A DNA stretch of 64,000 nucleotides, from contig JAEYWA010000138.1 in NCBI GenBank assembly GCA_023431385.1, forward strand, positions 12,723 through 76,722, given 5' to 3'. Shown here in pieces: positions 9,143 through 17,667 of the stretch. A program made the translations under genes and the position numbers. This stretch comes from Bacillota bacterium (lineage in GTDB: Bacteria; Bacillota; Clostridia; Acetivibrionales; DSM-1351). How positions within the stretch are numbered: the stretch's first letter is position 1; the number at the start of each line of letters is the position of its first letter. The notes beneath the pieces are model-generated. The model worked only from the letters and a program-made list of their open reading frames with translations. It was not told the origin of the DNA and ran no database searches.

Positions 9143-9700
9143 ATGCTGGGCATGGGCATAATCATGCAAACTGAACAGTGCGATGAAAATATGTTGGTTC
9201 CTGATAAAGATGCCAACACTTTTAATATTATATTTGTATGTACAGGAAACACCTGTAGGAGCTGTATGGCTGAAGGTATCTTCAGAGCATTTTCCCAGCA
9301 GGAAGAGAGACTTAGGGGAGCAGTTGTTTCGTCAAGAGGAATTCAGGCCTTCGATGGAGACCCCGCTTCCCTTCATTCTGTCGAAGCGTTGAAAAAACTT
9401 TGGGGCATTGATATATCCATTCATAAGGCAAGGCTTCTCTGCCCGGAAGATATGAATAAAGCCGGACTGATATTGACTATGACAAGGCAGCACAGGGATT
9501 TTCTCAGAAGCAGATTCCCTGGAAAAAAAACCAATATTTATACTTTGAAGGAGTATGCTTATCCTGAGCAGGCAGCTGATGGAAGAAGTCTGGATATCAC
9601 CGATCCCTTCGGAATGCCTTATGAAAGCTATGAGGCCTGTGCCAGAGAAATATATGACAGTGTTCACAGGGTTATATCACATAGGTTTGACTGCAGATAG
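9143..9700 (+). CDS. Low-molecular-weight protein-tyrosine (arginine) phosphatase, YwlE-like
   Basis: The product has the LMW-PTP active-site loop C-X5-R-S (FVCTGNTCRSCMAEGIF) at about residues 31-47 and the general-acid DPFGMPYESY motif near the C-terminus. The enzyme hydrolyses phosphotyrosine or phosphoarginine in the cytoplasm; YwlE of Bacillus acts on phosphoarginine. Family members normally begin 3-5 residues before the FVCTGNTCRS loop, whereas this frame carries up to 29 extra residues. Candidate ATGs at 9143, 9152, 9164 and 9191 all lack a good ribosome-binding site. The only strong site drives the short ORF at 9094, so translation may depend on coupling from it. The CRSCMAEG sequence, with Cys instead of the usual Pro, is a small variant. 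Start uncertain. Confidence 0.85.
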   Translation: MLGMGIIMQTEQCDENMLVPDKDANTFNIIFVCTGNTCRSCMAEGIFRAFSQQEERLRGAVVSSRGIQAFDGDPASLHSVEALKKLWGIDISIHKARLLCPEDMNKAGLILTMTRQHRDFLRSRFPGKKTNIYTLKEYAYPEQAADGRSLDITDPFGMPYESYEACAREIYDSVHRVISHRFDCR

Positions 9701-9728
9701 GAAACGCGAACCAATAGGGCTATTTTTT

Positions 9729-9757
9729 TTGACATGTAATAATTTATACTATAAAAT
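9729..9757 (+). promoter_or_regulatory. Sigma-A-type promoter upstream of rpiB
   Basis: TTGACA (9729-9734), 17-nt spacer, TAAAAT (9752-9757), giving a leader of roughly 150 nt before rpiB. It probably drives rpiB-upp-dCMP deaminase. Confidence 0.55.
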
Positions 9758-9909
9758 AAATAAAGAATGGCATACCTAAAAACAGTTAAAATAATGAACA
9801 AATAATAAATAGTGGCACAGGCAATTTTCCTAAAAAGACTTCCGATAGTACTTATAATATATATGGTCTGCTTCGGCAAATTGGTACTGCGCCGGAAATG
9901 GAGATAAAT

Positions 9910-10359
9910 TTGATAGCAATAGGTAGTGATCATGCTGGATATCTGCTGAAAGCGGATATAATAAAATTTCTTGAAAGTAAGGGACTTAAGGTCAAGGATT
10001 TTGGAACCAATTGCCCTGATTCTGTAGATTATCCGGATTATGGACAAGCAGTAGCCGAAGCTGTAAGTAATCAGGAATGTGAAAAGGGTATTGTTATATG
10101 TGGTACAGGAATAGGTATTTCAATAGCATGTAACAAGGTTCCGGGAGTAAGATGTGCTTTGTGTACCGATAGCTATATGGCAAAGATGAGCAGACAGCAT
10201 AATAATGCAAATATTCTTGCAATTGGTGAAAGAGTCGTAGGCCCGGGGGTTGCCCTGGATATCATTGAAACCTGGCTTGAAGCAGAGTTTTTAGGCGGCA
10301 GGCATGGTGACAGAGTAAATAAGATTTCCAATATTGAAAAAAAATATTTTACAAAGTGA
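9910..10359 (+). CDS. rpiB: Ribose 5-phosphate isomerase B
   Basis: RpiB/LacAB family enzyme of the pentose phosphate pathway, interconverting ribose-5-P and ribulose-5-P in the cytoplasm. Conserved segments are IAIGSDHAGYLLK at the N-terminus, VDYPDYG, the catalytic-Cys region IVICGTGIGISIACNK, and RQHNNANILAIGERV. I prefer TTG 9910 (149 aa, typical length) because TGGAG lies 6 nt upstream and the protein then begins M-IAIGSDHAG as in relatives. ATG 9898 would add four residues. upp follows after 9 nt, which implies an operon. Confidence 0.93.
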   Translation: MIAIGSDHAGYLLKADIIKFLESKGLKVKDFGTNCPDSVDYPDYGQAVAEAVSNQECEKGIVICGTGIGISIACNKVPGVRCALCTDSYMAKMSRQHNNANILAIGERVVGPGVALDIIETWLEAEFLGGRHGDRVNKISNIEKKYFTK

Positions 10360-10368
10360 GGAATAAAA

Positions 10369-10998
10369 ATGGAAAGTGTATTTGTTTTTGACCACCCACT
10401 GATACAGCACAAAATTTCTTTACTTAGGGATAAGAACACAAACACTAAGGAATTCAGGGAGTTGGTATCAGAAATAGCAATGCTTATGGGCTATGAAGTA
10501 ACAAGAAATATGCCACTGAAGGAAGTCGAGATTGAAACGCCTGTTGGAATAGCTAAAACCAAAGTTATTTCAGGTAAAAAATTAGGAATTGTTCCAATTC
10601 TGAGAGCCGGTCTGGGAATGGTGGACGGTATGCTAAATTTGCTTCCCATGGCAAAGGTTGGACATATAGGGTTATATAGAGATCCTGAAACCTTGGAGCC
10701 TGTTGAATACTACTGCAAGCTTCCTGTTGATGTTGAGGAAAGAGAAATAGTTGTGTTGGATCCAATGCTTGCAACAGGCGGATCAGCATCTGCAGCAATT
10801 CAATTTATAAAGAACAGAGGCGTAACCAACATTAAATTAATGTGTCTGATTGCAGCAAAAGCCGGAATAGAAAGAATCCGTAAGGATCATCCGGATGTAG
10901 AGATTTACTGTGCAGCTGTTGATGAGGTTTTAAACGATCACGCTTACATTGTTCCTGGCTTGGGAGATGCAGGTGACAGACTCTTCGGAACCAAGTAG
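10369..10998 (+). CDS. upp: Uracil phosphoribosyltransferase
   Basis: 209 aa, the standard length. Salvages uracil with PRPP to UMP. The PRPP-binding loop is VVLDPMLATGGSASAAI (about residues 128-144). ILRAGLGMVDGML and the C-terminal uracil-binding segment YIVPGLGDAGDRLFGTK are typical of Upp. Start ATG 10369 after GAGGAA. It lies in a run with rpiB and the dCMP deaminase gene, so pyrimidine salvage genes are clustered. Confidence 0.97.
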   Translation: MESVFVFDHPLIQHKISLLRDKNTNTKEFRELVSEIAMLMGYEVTRNMPLKEVEIETPVGIAKTKVISGKKLGIVPILRAGLGMVDGMLNLLPMAKVGHIGLYRDPETLEPVEYYCKLPVDVEEREIVVLDPMLATGGSASAAIQFIKNRGVTNIKLMCLIAAKAGIERIRKDHPDVEIYCAAVDEVLNDHAYIVPGLGDAGDRLFGTK

Positions 10999-11077
10999 TA
11001 CTTTAAGGAAAATTATCAATTTTTATGCGAAATATGTGTGGGGCACAGTAGCGCATAATTGTAGCAGGGGGGTATAT

Positions 11078-11515
11078 ATGAGGCCATCTTGGGACGAATA
11101 CTTCATGCAGATAGTGGATTTGATAAAAACCAGATCTACCTGCATGAGAAGACAGGTTGGAGCAATTATTGTTAAAGACAAAAGAATACTTTCGACCGGT
11201 TATAACGGTGCACCTGTAGGGTGTAAACACTGTTCTGAAGTAGGCTGTTTAAGAGAAAAGCTTAATATACCTTCAGGTCAAAGACATGAACTGTGCAGAG
11301 CTATTCACGCTGAACAGAACGCAATTGTCCAGGCCGCTTACAGCGGGACCAGCGTTAATGGTGCCACTTTATATGTGACAACACAGCCCTGCGTTTTGTG
11401 CGCAAAGCTGGCTATCAATGCAGGAATAATACGTATTGTATTTAACGGAGATTATCCAGATGAACTGTCTATGACTCTACTTGAGGAAGCAGGTATCGAG
11501 GTAGTTAAGGTTTAA
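11078..11515 (+). CDS. Deoxycytidylate (dCMP) deaminase, ComEB family
   Basis: 145 aa from ATG 11078, which follows AGGGGGGT; the frame is open further upstream but only overlaps upp. Zinc-dependent deaminase converting dCMP to dUMP for dTMP synthesis. HAEQNAI provides the zinc His and catalytic Glu, and PCVLCAK provides the two zinc Cys. The N-terminal insert with GCKHCSEVGCLREKLN-type cysteines is typical of dCMP rather than cytidine deaminases. Its position behind upp supports a nucleotide-metabolism role. Confidence 0.92.
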   Translation: MRPSWDEYFMQIVDLIKTRSTCMRRQVGAIIVKDKRILSTGYNGAPVGCKHCSEVGCLREKLNIPSGQRHELCRAIHAEQNAIVQAAYSGTSVNGATLYVTTQPCVLCAKLAINAGIIRIVFNGDYPDELSMTLLEEAGIEVVKV

Positions 11516-11534
11516 TATTAAACTTAATCAGAGC

Positions 11535-11566
11535 CAGAGGGAGTTTTAACACCTCCCTCTATTTTG
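11535..11566 (+). terminator. Hairpin after the dCMP deaminase gene
   Basis: Perfect 8-bp stem AGAGGGAG (11536-11543) / CTCCCTCT (11553-11560), then ATTTTG. A weak terminator or attenuator before the tagO-epimerase frame. Confidence 0.5.
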
Positions 11567-11626
11567 ATGTTTGGAGACCAAACCGAAAGAAGTATTTTGA
11601 CTTCTTCAAGAACGGAAGGTGTATGA

Positions 11627-13915
11627 ATGTCTAGTGTATTTGAGTATTTTATTTCTTTCACCCTTGCTTTTATAGTAGCATTTTCAGCAACTCCGGTGGT
11701 TAAAAGCCTGGCGTTTAAAATAGGGGCTGTTGATATCCCGAAGGATGACAGAAGAATGCATAAACAGCCTATAGCAAGACTGGGAGGCTTTGCAATTATA
11801 GCCGGATTCTTTATGTCAATACTTTTCAGTATAATCAGTTCCAGGTTTTTATCAGTCGGCACTGCTATTGTTTTTGATACACAGTTTATTGGATTGCTGA
11901 TTGGTAGTTCGATTATTGCAATCCTTGGTGTGATTGATGATATAAAGGCGTTAAGTGCAAAACTTAAATTCCCGATTCAGATAATAGCAGCACTTATAGT
12001 TGCTGTTACAGGTACAAGGATCGATTTTATAACCAACCCATTCTCAGATATAGGTATTTCAACCTTTGGACCATGGATTTCATACCCCATAACAATTTTA
12101 TGGATTGTGGGAATTACGAATGCTATTAACTTTATTGACGGTCTTGACGGCTTGGCAGCAGGAGTATCCTCTATCGGTTCATTATCGTTGTTCTTTGTAT
12201 CGGTTATCAGACCGGAGCCGGATATACATACAGCAGTTCTGGCAGCAATTCTTGCAGGCTCAGCCCTTGGTTTTTTACCATATAATTTCAACCCTGCAAA
12301 GATATTCATGGGGGATACGGGAGCAACCTTTCTGGGGTTTATGCTTGGAACCATATCAATTCAAGGTACGTATAAGGCCTATACGGCTATAGCAATAGCG
12401 GTTCCGATTCTGGTGCTTGCTTTACCTTTATTTGATACCGTCTTTGCAATTCTGAGAAGAGTAGCCAGCGGAAAATCTCCAATGACTGCAGACAGGGGGC
12501 ACCTTCACCACAGGCTTGTGGATATGGGACTTACACAAAGACAGTCTGTATCGTTGATATACGTGGCTAGTGCAGCACTGGGTCTGTGTGCGGTGGTACT
12601 TGATTACAAAGGACCTGTAAGTGCAATAATACTTGTAATAGCAGTCGCAATTTTTGTTATTGTTGGTTCAATGTATATGAATGAGATGAATAATGCCAAC
12701 AAGTCAAATGAATGCCATCACCTTGAAAACACGGCAAGGCTGGCTGCAATAGGAGGAAGAAAATTGGAAAAGTTAAAAGTCATGACTATATTCGGAACAA
12801 GGCCTGATGCAGTTAAGATGGCTCCGTTAGTTAAGGAACTGGAAAAGAGTGAAAAAATAGATTCTATTGTTTGCGTAACGGCACAGCATAGAGAAATGCT
12901 GGATCAGGTACTGAAGATGTTTGAAATTGTTCCTGATTATGATCTTAACATAATGCAAAGCAAACAGACTTTAACAGGCATAACCACGAGAGCTTTAGAG
13001 GGTCTTGAGAATGTAATAGATAGTGAAAAGCCTGATATAGTGCTGGTTCATGGAGATACTACCACTTGCTTTGTAGGAAGCCTAGCTGCATTCTATAAGC
13101 AGGTGGCTGTTGGACATGTTGAAGCTGGCTTGAGAACCTTTGACAAGTATTCGCCGTATCCTGAAGAAATGAACAGAAAACTTACAGGAGCAATGGCAGA
13201 TATCCACCTCGCACCTACAGAAACCAATAAGTCCAACCTGTTGAATGAGGGTGTAAACCAAGACACCATTTATGTTACAGGTAACACAGTAAATGATGCT
13301 CTGAAAACTACTGTAAAGAAAGACTATACTTTTGAGTGCGAAGCGTTAAGAAATATTGACTTCAAGAACAAGAGAGTTATAGCAGTGACAGCACACAGAA
13401 GAGAAAATTTGGGTGAGCCGCTCCGCAATATTTGTCGTGCTCTTGCTATTATAGTTAACAATTACATGGATGTTGAAATAGTCTACTCTGTGCATTTGAA
13501 CCCGGTTGTTCAGGAGACAGCAAAAGAGATTCTGGGAGACAAGGAAAGAGTTCATCTTATACCTCCTTTGGATGTGCAGGATATGCACAACCTAATGGCA
13601 CGCTCATACATGATTATGACAGACTCCGGAGGAATTCAAGAGGAGGCTCCGACACTGGGCAAGCCAGTACTTGTGCTTAGGAAGGAAACTGAGAGACCGG
13701 AGGCAGTAAAGGCTGGAACTGTGAGACTTGCCGGAACAGTACAGGAGGAAATTGTAGAGCATGCCTCCAATCTACTTGATGACAAGGCTGACTACGAAGA
13801 AATGGCTAGGGCCGTTAATCCATACGGTGATGGAAATGCTTCCAAAAGAATTGTTCAAGTGTTGCTGTACCATTTTGGCTTGACAGACCAGAAGCCTGAG
13901 GAATTCAAAGTATAA
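11627..13915 (+). CDS. TagO/WecA-like glycosyl-1-phosphate transferase joined in frame to UDP-GlcNAc 2-epimerase
   Basis: One uninterrupted 762-codon frame with two complete enzymes. Residues 1 to about 350 are a polytopic MraY/WecA/TagO-type transferase, which links GlcNAc-1-P (or a relative) to undecaprenyl phosphate. Its signatures are DDRRMHKQPIARLGG, INFIDGLDGLAAG, FMGDTGATFLGF and DRGHLHHRL. Residues about 385-762 are a non-hydrolysing UDP-GlcNAc 2-epimerase (MnaA/WecB) making UDP-ManNAc, with FGTRPDAVKMAPL, HVEAGLRTFDKYSPYPEEMNR and TDSGGIQEEAPTLGKPV. In Bacillus these are separate genes. At the joint there is AGGAGGAAGA (12751-12760) followed by TTG at 12764, which could start a free 383-aa epimerase. 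So this is either a true fusion or a read-through frame with an internal start. Both steps belong to teichoic-acid-like or secondary cell-wall polymer synthesis. Confidence 0.9.
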   Translation: MSSVFEYFISFTLAFIVAFSATPVVKSLAFKIGAVDIPKDDRRMHKQPIARLGGFAIIAGFFMSILFSIISSRFLSVGTAIVFDTQFIGLLIGSSIIAILGVIDDIKALSAKLKFPIQIIAALIVAVTGTRIDFITNPFSDIGISTFGPWISYPITILWIVGITNAINFIDGLDGLAAGVSSIGSLSLFFVSVIRPEPDIHTAVLAAILAGSALGFLPYNFNPAKIFMGDTGATFLGFMLGTISIQGTYKAYTAIAIAVPILVLALPLFDTVFAILRRVASGKSPMTADRGHLHHRLVDMGLTQRQSVSLIYVASAALGLCAVVLDYKGPVSAIILVIAVAIFVIVGSMYMNEMNNANKSNECHHLENTARLAAIGGRKLEKLKVMTIFGTRPDAVKMAPLVKELEKSEKIDSIVCVTAQHREMLDQVLKMFEIVPDYDLNIMQSKQTLTGITTRALEGLENVIDSEKPDIVLVHGDTTTCFVGSLAAFYKQVAVGHVEAGLRTFDKYSPYPEEMNRKLTGAMADIHLAPTETNKSNLLNEGVNQDTIYVTGNTVNDALKTTVKKDYTFECEALRNIDFKNKRVIAVTAHRRENLGEPLRNICRALAIIVNNYMDVEIVYSVHLNPVVQETAKEILGDKERVHLIPPLDVQDMHNLMARSYMIMTDSGGIQEEAPTLGKPVLVLRKETERPEAVKAGTVRLAGTVQEEIVEHASNLLDDKADYEEMARAVNPYGDGNASKRIVQVLLYHFGLTDQKPEEFKV
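12751..12766 (+). promoter_or_regulatory. Internal ribosome-binding site and TTG start for a possible separate 2-epimerase
   Basis: AGGAGGAAGA is followed 3 nt later by TTG 12764, in frame, so translation would begin (M)EKLKVMTIFGTRP, which matches the normal N-terminus of MnaA-type epimerases. It suggests a free epimerase is made as well as, or instead of, the fusion. Confidence 0.5.
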
Positions 13916-13998
13916 TGAGAAGAGAAACTCAATGCCGGTTTATTCGCACCTTTGAAGATGTTTGGACAATGCAGCAGGGTACCATGGGGGGTATTGAT

Positions 13999-14559
13999 AT
14001 GATTAATCACACTGGAACTGAAAACCTTAAGACTGATAGACTCTTGCTGAGGAAATTCGAACACATGGATGCAGAAAGCATGTTAAGGAATTGGATTGCT
14101 GATCCTATAATACAAAGCAACTATGGGGAACCGGTATATAGCACTGAAAAAGAAGTACATGAATTACTAACAGGTTGGATTTCCCAATATAAAGACAAGT
14201 CATTTTATCGTTGGGCTATTATCCTTAAGGAAACAGGAGAGAATATCGGACAGATAGCTTTCTGCAGGGTATATAATGAGTTTTCCACTGCAGAAGTCGA
14301 ATATTGCATCGGTACTAACTTCTGGGGGAAGGGGTACGCCCCGGAAGCACTTACTGCAATATTAAAGTACTCTTTTGAAAAACCTTGCTTTGAGAAGCTT
14401 GAAGCCTTCCACCGGATTCAAAATCCTGCATCGGGAAGAGTTCTCCAAAAAGCAGCCTTGAGAAAAGCGGACAATGTAATAAGATTTGAATTACTCAAGG
14501 AACAACCCTCTAATGAGGTATGCTATGCCTTAACAAAAAGCGAGTGGTTATGTATATAA
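13999..14559 (+). CDS. GNAT-family N-acetyltransferase (RimJ/RimL type)
   Basis: 186 aa from ATG 13999, which follows GGGGGGT. The frame also contains an ATG at 13915 overlapping the previous stop (TAATGA) and one at 13984. The fold is recognisable from TDRLLLRKFEHMDAESM at the N-terminus, WAIILKETGENIGQIAF, VEYCIGTNFWGKGYAPEAL (the acetyl-CoA binding region, with a variant of the Q/RxxGxG/A loop) and NPASGRVLQKAAL. Such enzymes acetylate ribosomal-protein N-termini, antibiotics or small amines; the substrate cannot be told. It lies directly behind the tagO-epimerase gene and ends before a terminator shared with the convergent mot genes. Confidence 0.87.
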   Translation: MINHTGTENLKTDRLLLRKFEHMDAESMLRNWIADPIIQSNYGEPVYSTEKEVHELLTGWISQYKDKSFYRWAIILKETGENIGQIAFCRVYNEFSTAEVEYCIGTNFWGKGYAPEALTAILKYSFEKPCFEKLEAFHRIQNPASGRVLQKAALRKADNVIRFELLKEQPSNEVCYALTKSEWLCI

Positions 14560-14656
14560 GCTTATATTAACTATTAGTGTATATACTTTAACGACTGGAT
14601 TTTAAGAACAAAGGTGGCTGACTTCAAGAAAATTTATACTTTCATAGACAATAAAT

Positions 14657-14678
14657 AAGGCCGACTATAGTCGGCCTT
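14657..14678. terminator. Bidirectional terminator between the GNAT and motB genes
   Basis: Perfect palindromic stem AAGGCCGACTA / TAGTCGGCCTT (14657-14678) between convergent genes, flanked by A- and T-rich sequence. Confidence 0.8.
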
Positions 14679-14714
14679 CAATAACTTTTCGCAATTCATA
14701 ATTCACAATATACT

Positions 14715-15479
14715 TTATTTAGTGTGGATATCTTTACTGGCCTCGCCTTGGCTTGAATCTTCAGTAAGAATTACAATATCAACTCTTCTGTTTTTCTCTC
14801 GGTTGGCATCTGAATCGTTTGGAACCAGAGGTGTATATTCTCCATAGCCCACGGCTGAAATCAATTTAGGATCAAGACCACCCTTTTCAACAAGTATTCT
14901 AAGTACATTTGTAGCTCTGGCACTTGACAATTCCCAGTTGGAGGGGTATATGGAACTCTTTATAGGCACATTATCGGTGTGACCCTCAATACGAATATGC
15001 TTGTTTGGTATATTCGATAGGATATCCTTACCGATTGCAAGAACCTTATCCTCCGATTCTTTCTCAATTTCTGAACTTCCGGACTTGAAGATTAACCTTT
15101 CTTTGATGGAGATAACAACTCCACGTTCCTGCCGCTTTACATCTATACTTCCTTCAAGACCCTGCCCTTTAATCATTTGCTTTACTTCCTGAGTTATACC
15201 TTCTATTTGCTTGTCTTCAATTTCAGACGGAATGACAGGCGATGGCATGGTTGCAGGAAAATTAACAAGAGAATTTCCCTGACCACTACCCTGAAGAACA
15301 GAATCAGAACCCGCGCCGAATACTGAGCCGAAAGATTGAGAAAGCTGTTGAAACTTTTGCGTATCCACCTGACTGTAAGCAAATAATAAAATAAATAGGA
15401 TAAGCAAAAGGTTCATCAAGTCTGCATATGTTAAAAGCCAGCGCTCCGAATTATCCTTAACTAATTTTTCCTTCGCCAT
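14715..15479 (-). CDS. motB: Flagellar motor stator protein MotB
   Basis: 254 aa. N-terminal single transmembrane helix with the plug-proximal ion-channel Asp at residue 20 (TYADLMNLLLILFILLFAYSQ). A linker region (about 45-115) precedes an OmpA/MotB peptidoglycan-binding domain (about 120-240), seen in IRIEGHTDNVPI, NWELSSARATNVLRIL and DANREKNRRVDI. It forms the stator with MotA and anchors it to peptidoglycan. It lies 2 nt downstream of motA on the minus strand, so the two are co-translated. Ion type (H+ or Na+) cannot be settled by inspection. Confidence 0.95.
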   Translation of the reverse strand: MAKEKLVKDNSERWLLTYADLMNLLLILFILLFAYSQVDTQKFQQLSQSFGSVFGAGSDSVLQGSGQGNSLVNFPATMPSPVIPSEIEDKQIEGITQEVKQMIKGQGLEGSIDVKRQERGVVISIKERLIFKSGSSEIEKESEDKVLAIGKDILSNIPNKHIRIEGHTDNVPIKSSIYPSNWELSSARATNVLRILVEKGGLDPKLISAVGYGEYTPLVPNDSDANREKNRRVDIVILTEDSSQGEASKDIHTK

Positions 15480-15481
15480 TA

Positions 15482-16294
15482 TTAAGCTTCAGCTCCTTCT
15501 TCAGCACCGACAACTGCTTTATCCTTGCTGCCATTTAATTTTTCCATAAGATTCAGATTGAGCTTTTCCTTAATTATACGTGGATTTTCTCCAGCCTGTA
15601 TTGATAAAAGGCCTTCAATAACTAATTCATTTATCATTGTTTCACGAGCAGCCTTTGTTTTTATTTTATTGGCGAAAGGTAACAGAACAAGATTTGCAAA
15701 GGCAACACCATAAAAAGTAGCAATAAATGCGCCTGCTATTTTCGGACCAAGAGCCAGCGGATCACTTAAATCCTTTAGTATAGTCAACATACCCATAACC
15801 GTACCACATACACCCATGGCAGGCCAGGTTCCTCCCATTGCTTCAAATATTTTTGCCCCTGATTCATAGATCTCTCCTTGCAGCTCAGTTTCTCTTGCAA
15901 GAATATCTTTTATAACTTCTGTTTCTATACCGTCAACAACAAGGGCAAGCCCCTTTCTTATCAAATCATTTTTATTGGATTGTGCATCCTGTTCCAGGCT
16001 TAGCAAACCATCCTTTCTCGCTTTTTCAGAGAGGTCTGCCAGTTCATTAATAATGTCTATTTCATTATAATTCTTTTGAGTGAACAGCATGGATAGTGTG
16101 GACAACATCTTTTTAAACTCTGATAAGGGAAAGGCTACAAGCGTAGCACCGAAACCGCCGACAAAAACAATTAGAAATGGACCTGCTCCCCATAAGCCTC
16201 GTAGTAATGACAGGTCGAAATGTCCTTCTTCCAGATAGCCTAATATAACTCCTCCAAGACCTAAAATCAAACCTACAATGGTTGTAATATCCAT
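15482..16294 (-). CDS. motA: Flagellar motor stator protein MotA
   Basis: 270 aa with four membrane helices. The first (IVGLILGLGGVILGYLEEG) and second (GPFLIVFVGGFGATLVAF) are near the N-terminus; the third and fourth (MGVCGTVMGMLTIL, IAGAFIATFYGVAFANLVLLPFANKI) follow a large cytoplasmic loop with conserved charged residues. MotA and MotB form the stator that converts ion flow into flagellar rotation. ATG 16294 (minus strand) opens the motA-motB pair. About 170 nt upstream lies a degenerate sigma-D-like promoter. Confidence 0.95.
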   Translation of the reverse strand: MDITTIVGLILGLGGVILGYLEEGHFDLSLLRGLWGAGPFLIVFVGGFGATLVAFPLSEFKKMLSTLSMLFTQKNYNEIDIINELADLSEKARKDGLLSLEQDAQSNKNDLIRKGLALVVDGIETEVIKDILARETELQGEIYESGAKIFEAMGGTWPAMGVCGTVMGMLTILKDLSDPLALGPKIAGAFIATFYGVAFANLVLLPFANKIKTKAARETMINELVIEGLLSIQAGENPRIIKEKLNLNLMEKLNGSKDKAVVGAEEGAEA

Positions 16295-16381
16295 ATTTTA
16301 AACCACTCCTGAATATAAATTCTTTTGTGCAAGAATAATAATAACTAAATACTTCTTTATGCACTTATCAAAAAAGGGTAA

Positions 16382-16410
16382 TTGATTTACCTTTTTCTCT
16401 GTGCTATTAT
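16382..16410 (+). promoter_or_regulatory. Probable sigma-A promoter of the ATP synthase operon
   Basis: TTGATT (16382-16387), 17-nt spacer, TATTAT (16405-16410) preceded by TGC (extended -10). It lies about 120 nt before the atpI start, in the region shared with the divergent motAB genes. Confidence 0.45.
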
Positions 16411-16467
16411 TGAACTAAATTTAATGCGATGTACTTATTTCAACATGCTCAAAATAAACATAAATAA

Positions 16468-16494
16468 GTATCGTAATTTTTGAGCAGAAACTTA
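16468..16494 (-). promoter_or_regulatory. Weak sigma-D-like promoter candidate for motAB
   Basis: On the minus strand TAAG (16494-16491), 15 nt, TACGATAC (16475-16468). This compares with the sigma-D consensus TAAA-N15-GCCGATAT: 3 of 4 and 5 of 8 matches. Confidence 0.3.
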
Positions 16495-16529
16495 ACAATT
16501 TTTTACGGAGATTGTATAAAAAAACTATA

Positions 16530-16928
16530 ATGAGTAATATTTTGAAATTTTTTGTAAAAAGAGTAGTTGTTTTTTACGCAATTGCTCTTATAATATGCAT
16601 GGTAGTAAGAGGCCCTAAGCTTGTTATGATAGTTGCTCTCACAGCCGGAGTATTATTGTCGTTGTTGAGGTTTGCTGTACTTGAAGCTGCCTTTAAGAAT
16701 TTACTTGGGTTGGCTGGCAAAAAACAATCTATAATTATTAATCTAGGTATATATTTATTAAATTTGGTGGTAATTGGGGTAACAGTAGTTATTTCTATGC
16801 AATTCGGAGTGAATACTTTGGTAGCTGCATTGGTAGGAATACTTTCAGTTCTAATTATTGTAATGATAAATGCTGTAACAGAAGCTTTTGGAATAACAAA
16901 AAATCAATTTGGACAGAAGGTGAAATAA
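16530..16928 (+). CDS. atpI: ATP synthase subunit I-like protein (AtpI)
   Basis: Small integral membrane protein of about 132 aa with four hydrophobic stretches and no sharp motif. It is identified mainly by its place directly before atpB, as in most Firmicute atp operons. AtpI helps assemble the c-ring and may assist Mg2+ uptake. The start is uncertain. ATG 16530 has only a distant GGAG (16507-16510), while TTG 16512 lies directly against it. The stop is followed 2 nt later by atpB. Confidence 0.75.
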   Translation: MSNILKFFVKRVVVFYAIALIICMVVRGPKLVMIVALTAGVLLSLLRFAVLEAAFKNLLGLAGKKQSIIINLGIYLLNLVVIGVTVVISMQFGVNTLVAALVGILSVLIIVMINAVTEAFGITKNQFGQKVK

Positions 16929-16930
16929 AA

Positions 16931-17653
16931 ATGCATGAAGAAATGAGCATGAGTGATAGACTTATTGAGGCAATGGAATCCCATACAATGTTTACAATAA
17001 AACTGCCTGGGTTACAAATACCTGTGGCTGATGTAGTTGTTGTAATGTGGGTCATTATGGCGGTTTTGATTTTTTTTAGTATTTTTCTTACTCGTAAGCT
17101 TACCGCTGTACCTCACAAGAAACAAAATGTTGCAGAGATTATAGTGGAATTTATAAACAATATTGCAAAGGATGCAATTGGGAAGCACCACTGGAGAGCC
17201 TTTGCTCCATATCTTGGCACAATATTCCTGTTCCTCATTTTTGCAAATACTGTGTCAATTTTTAATGTAATACCGGGTGAAGGTTTCAAATTAAGACCAC
17301 CCACAAGAAATATTAATGTAACAGCATGTATGGCAATAATGTCAATCATTGTTGTTATTTACGCGGGTATCAGGTACAAGAAGATGAGTGGATGGCTGAA
17401 AAGCTTTATTGAGCCAATACCATTAATGCTCCCATTTAAAATACTTGATTATGGTATAAAGCCGTTATCTCTTGCGTTACGTCTATTTGGTAATATTTTG
17501 GGAGCTTTTATTGTCATGGAGCTTATCTACATGGCAATGCCGCCGGTAGTACCTGCTGTAATCAGTGTTTACTTTGATTTATTTGACGGGATTTTACAGG
17601 CATACGTGTTTATGTTTTTAACTTCACTATATATTGCAGAGGTTATAGAATAA
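16931..17653 (+). CDS. atpB: F-type ATP synthase subunit a
   Basis: 240 aa, five to six membrane helices. The essential channel Arg lies in LSLALRLFGNILGAFIVMELIY (about residue 186), next to the c-ring interface. HHWRAFAPYLGTIFLFLIFANT is the other conserved family segment. Forms the two half-channels of Fo. ATG 16931 follows GAAGGTG in the end of atpI. Confidence 0.96.
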   Translation: MHEEMSMSDRLIEAMESHTMFTIKLPGLQIPVADVVVVMWVIMAVLIFFSIFLTRKLTAVPHKKQNVAEIIVEFINNIAKDAIGKHHWRAFAPYLGTIFLFLIFANTVSIFNVIPGEGFKLRPPTRNINVTACMAIMSIIVVIYAGIRYKKMSGWLKSFIEPIPLMLPFKILDYGIKPLSLALRLFGNILGAFIVMELIYMAMPPVVPAVISVYFDLFDGILQAYVFMFLTSLYIAEVIE

Positions 17654-17667
17654 GGGGGTGAAATAAT

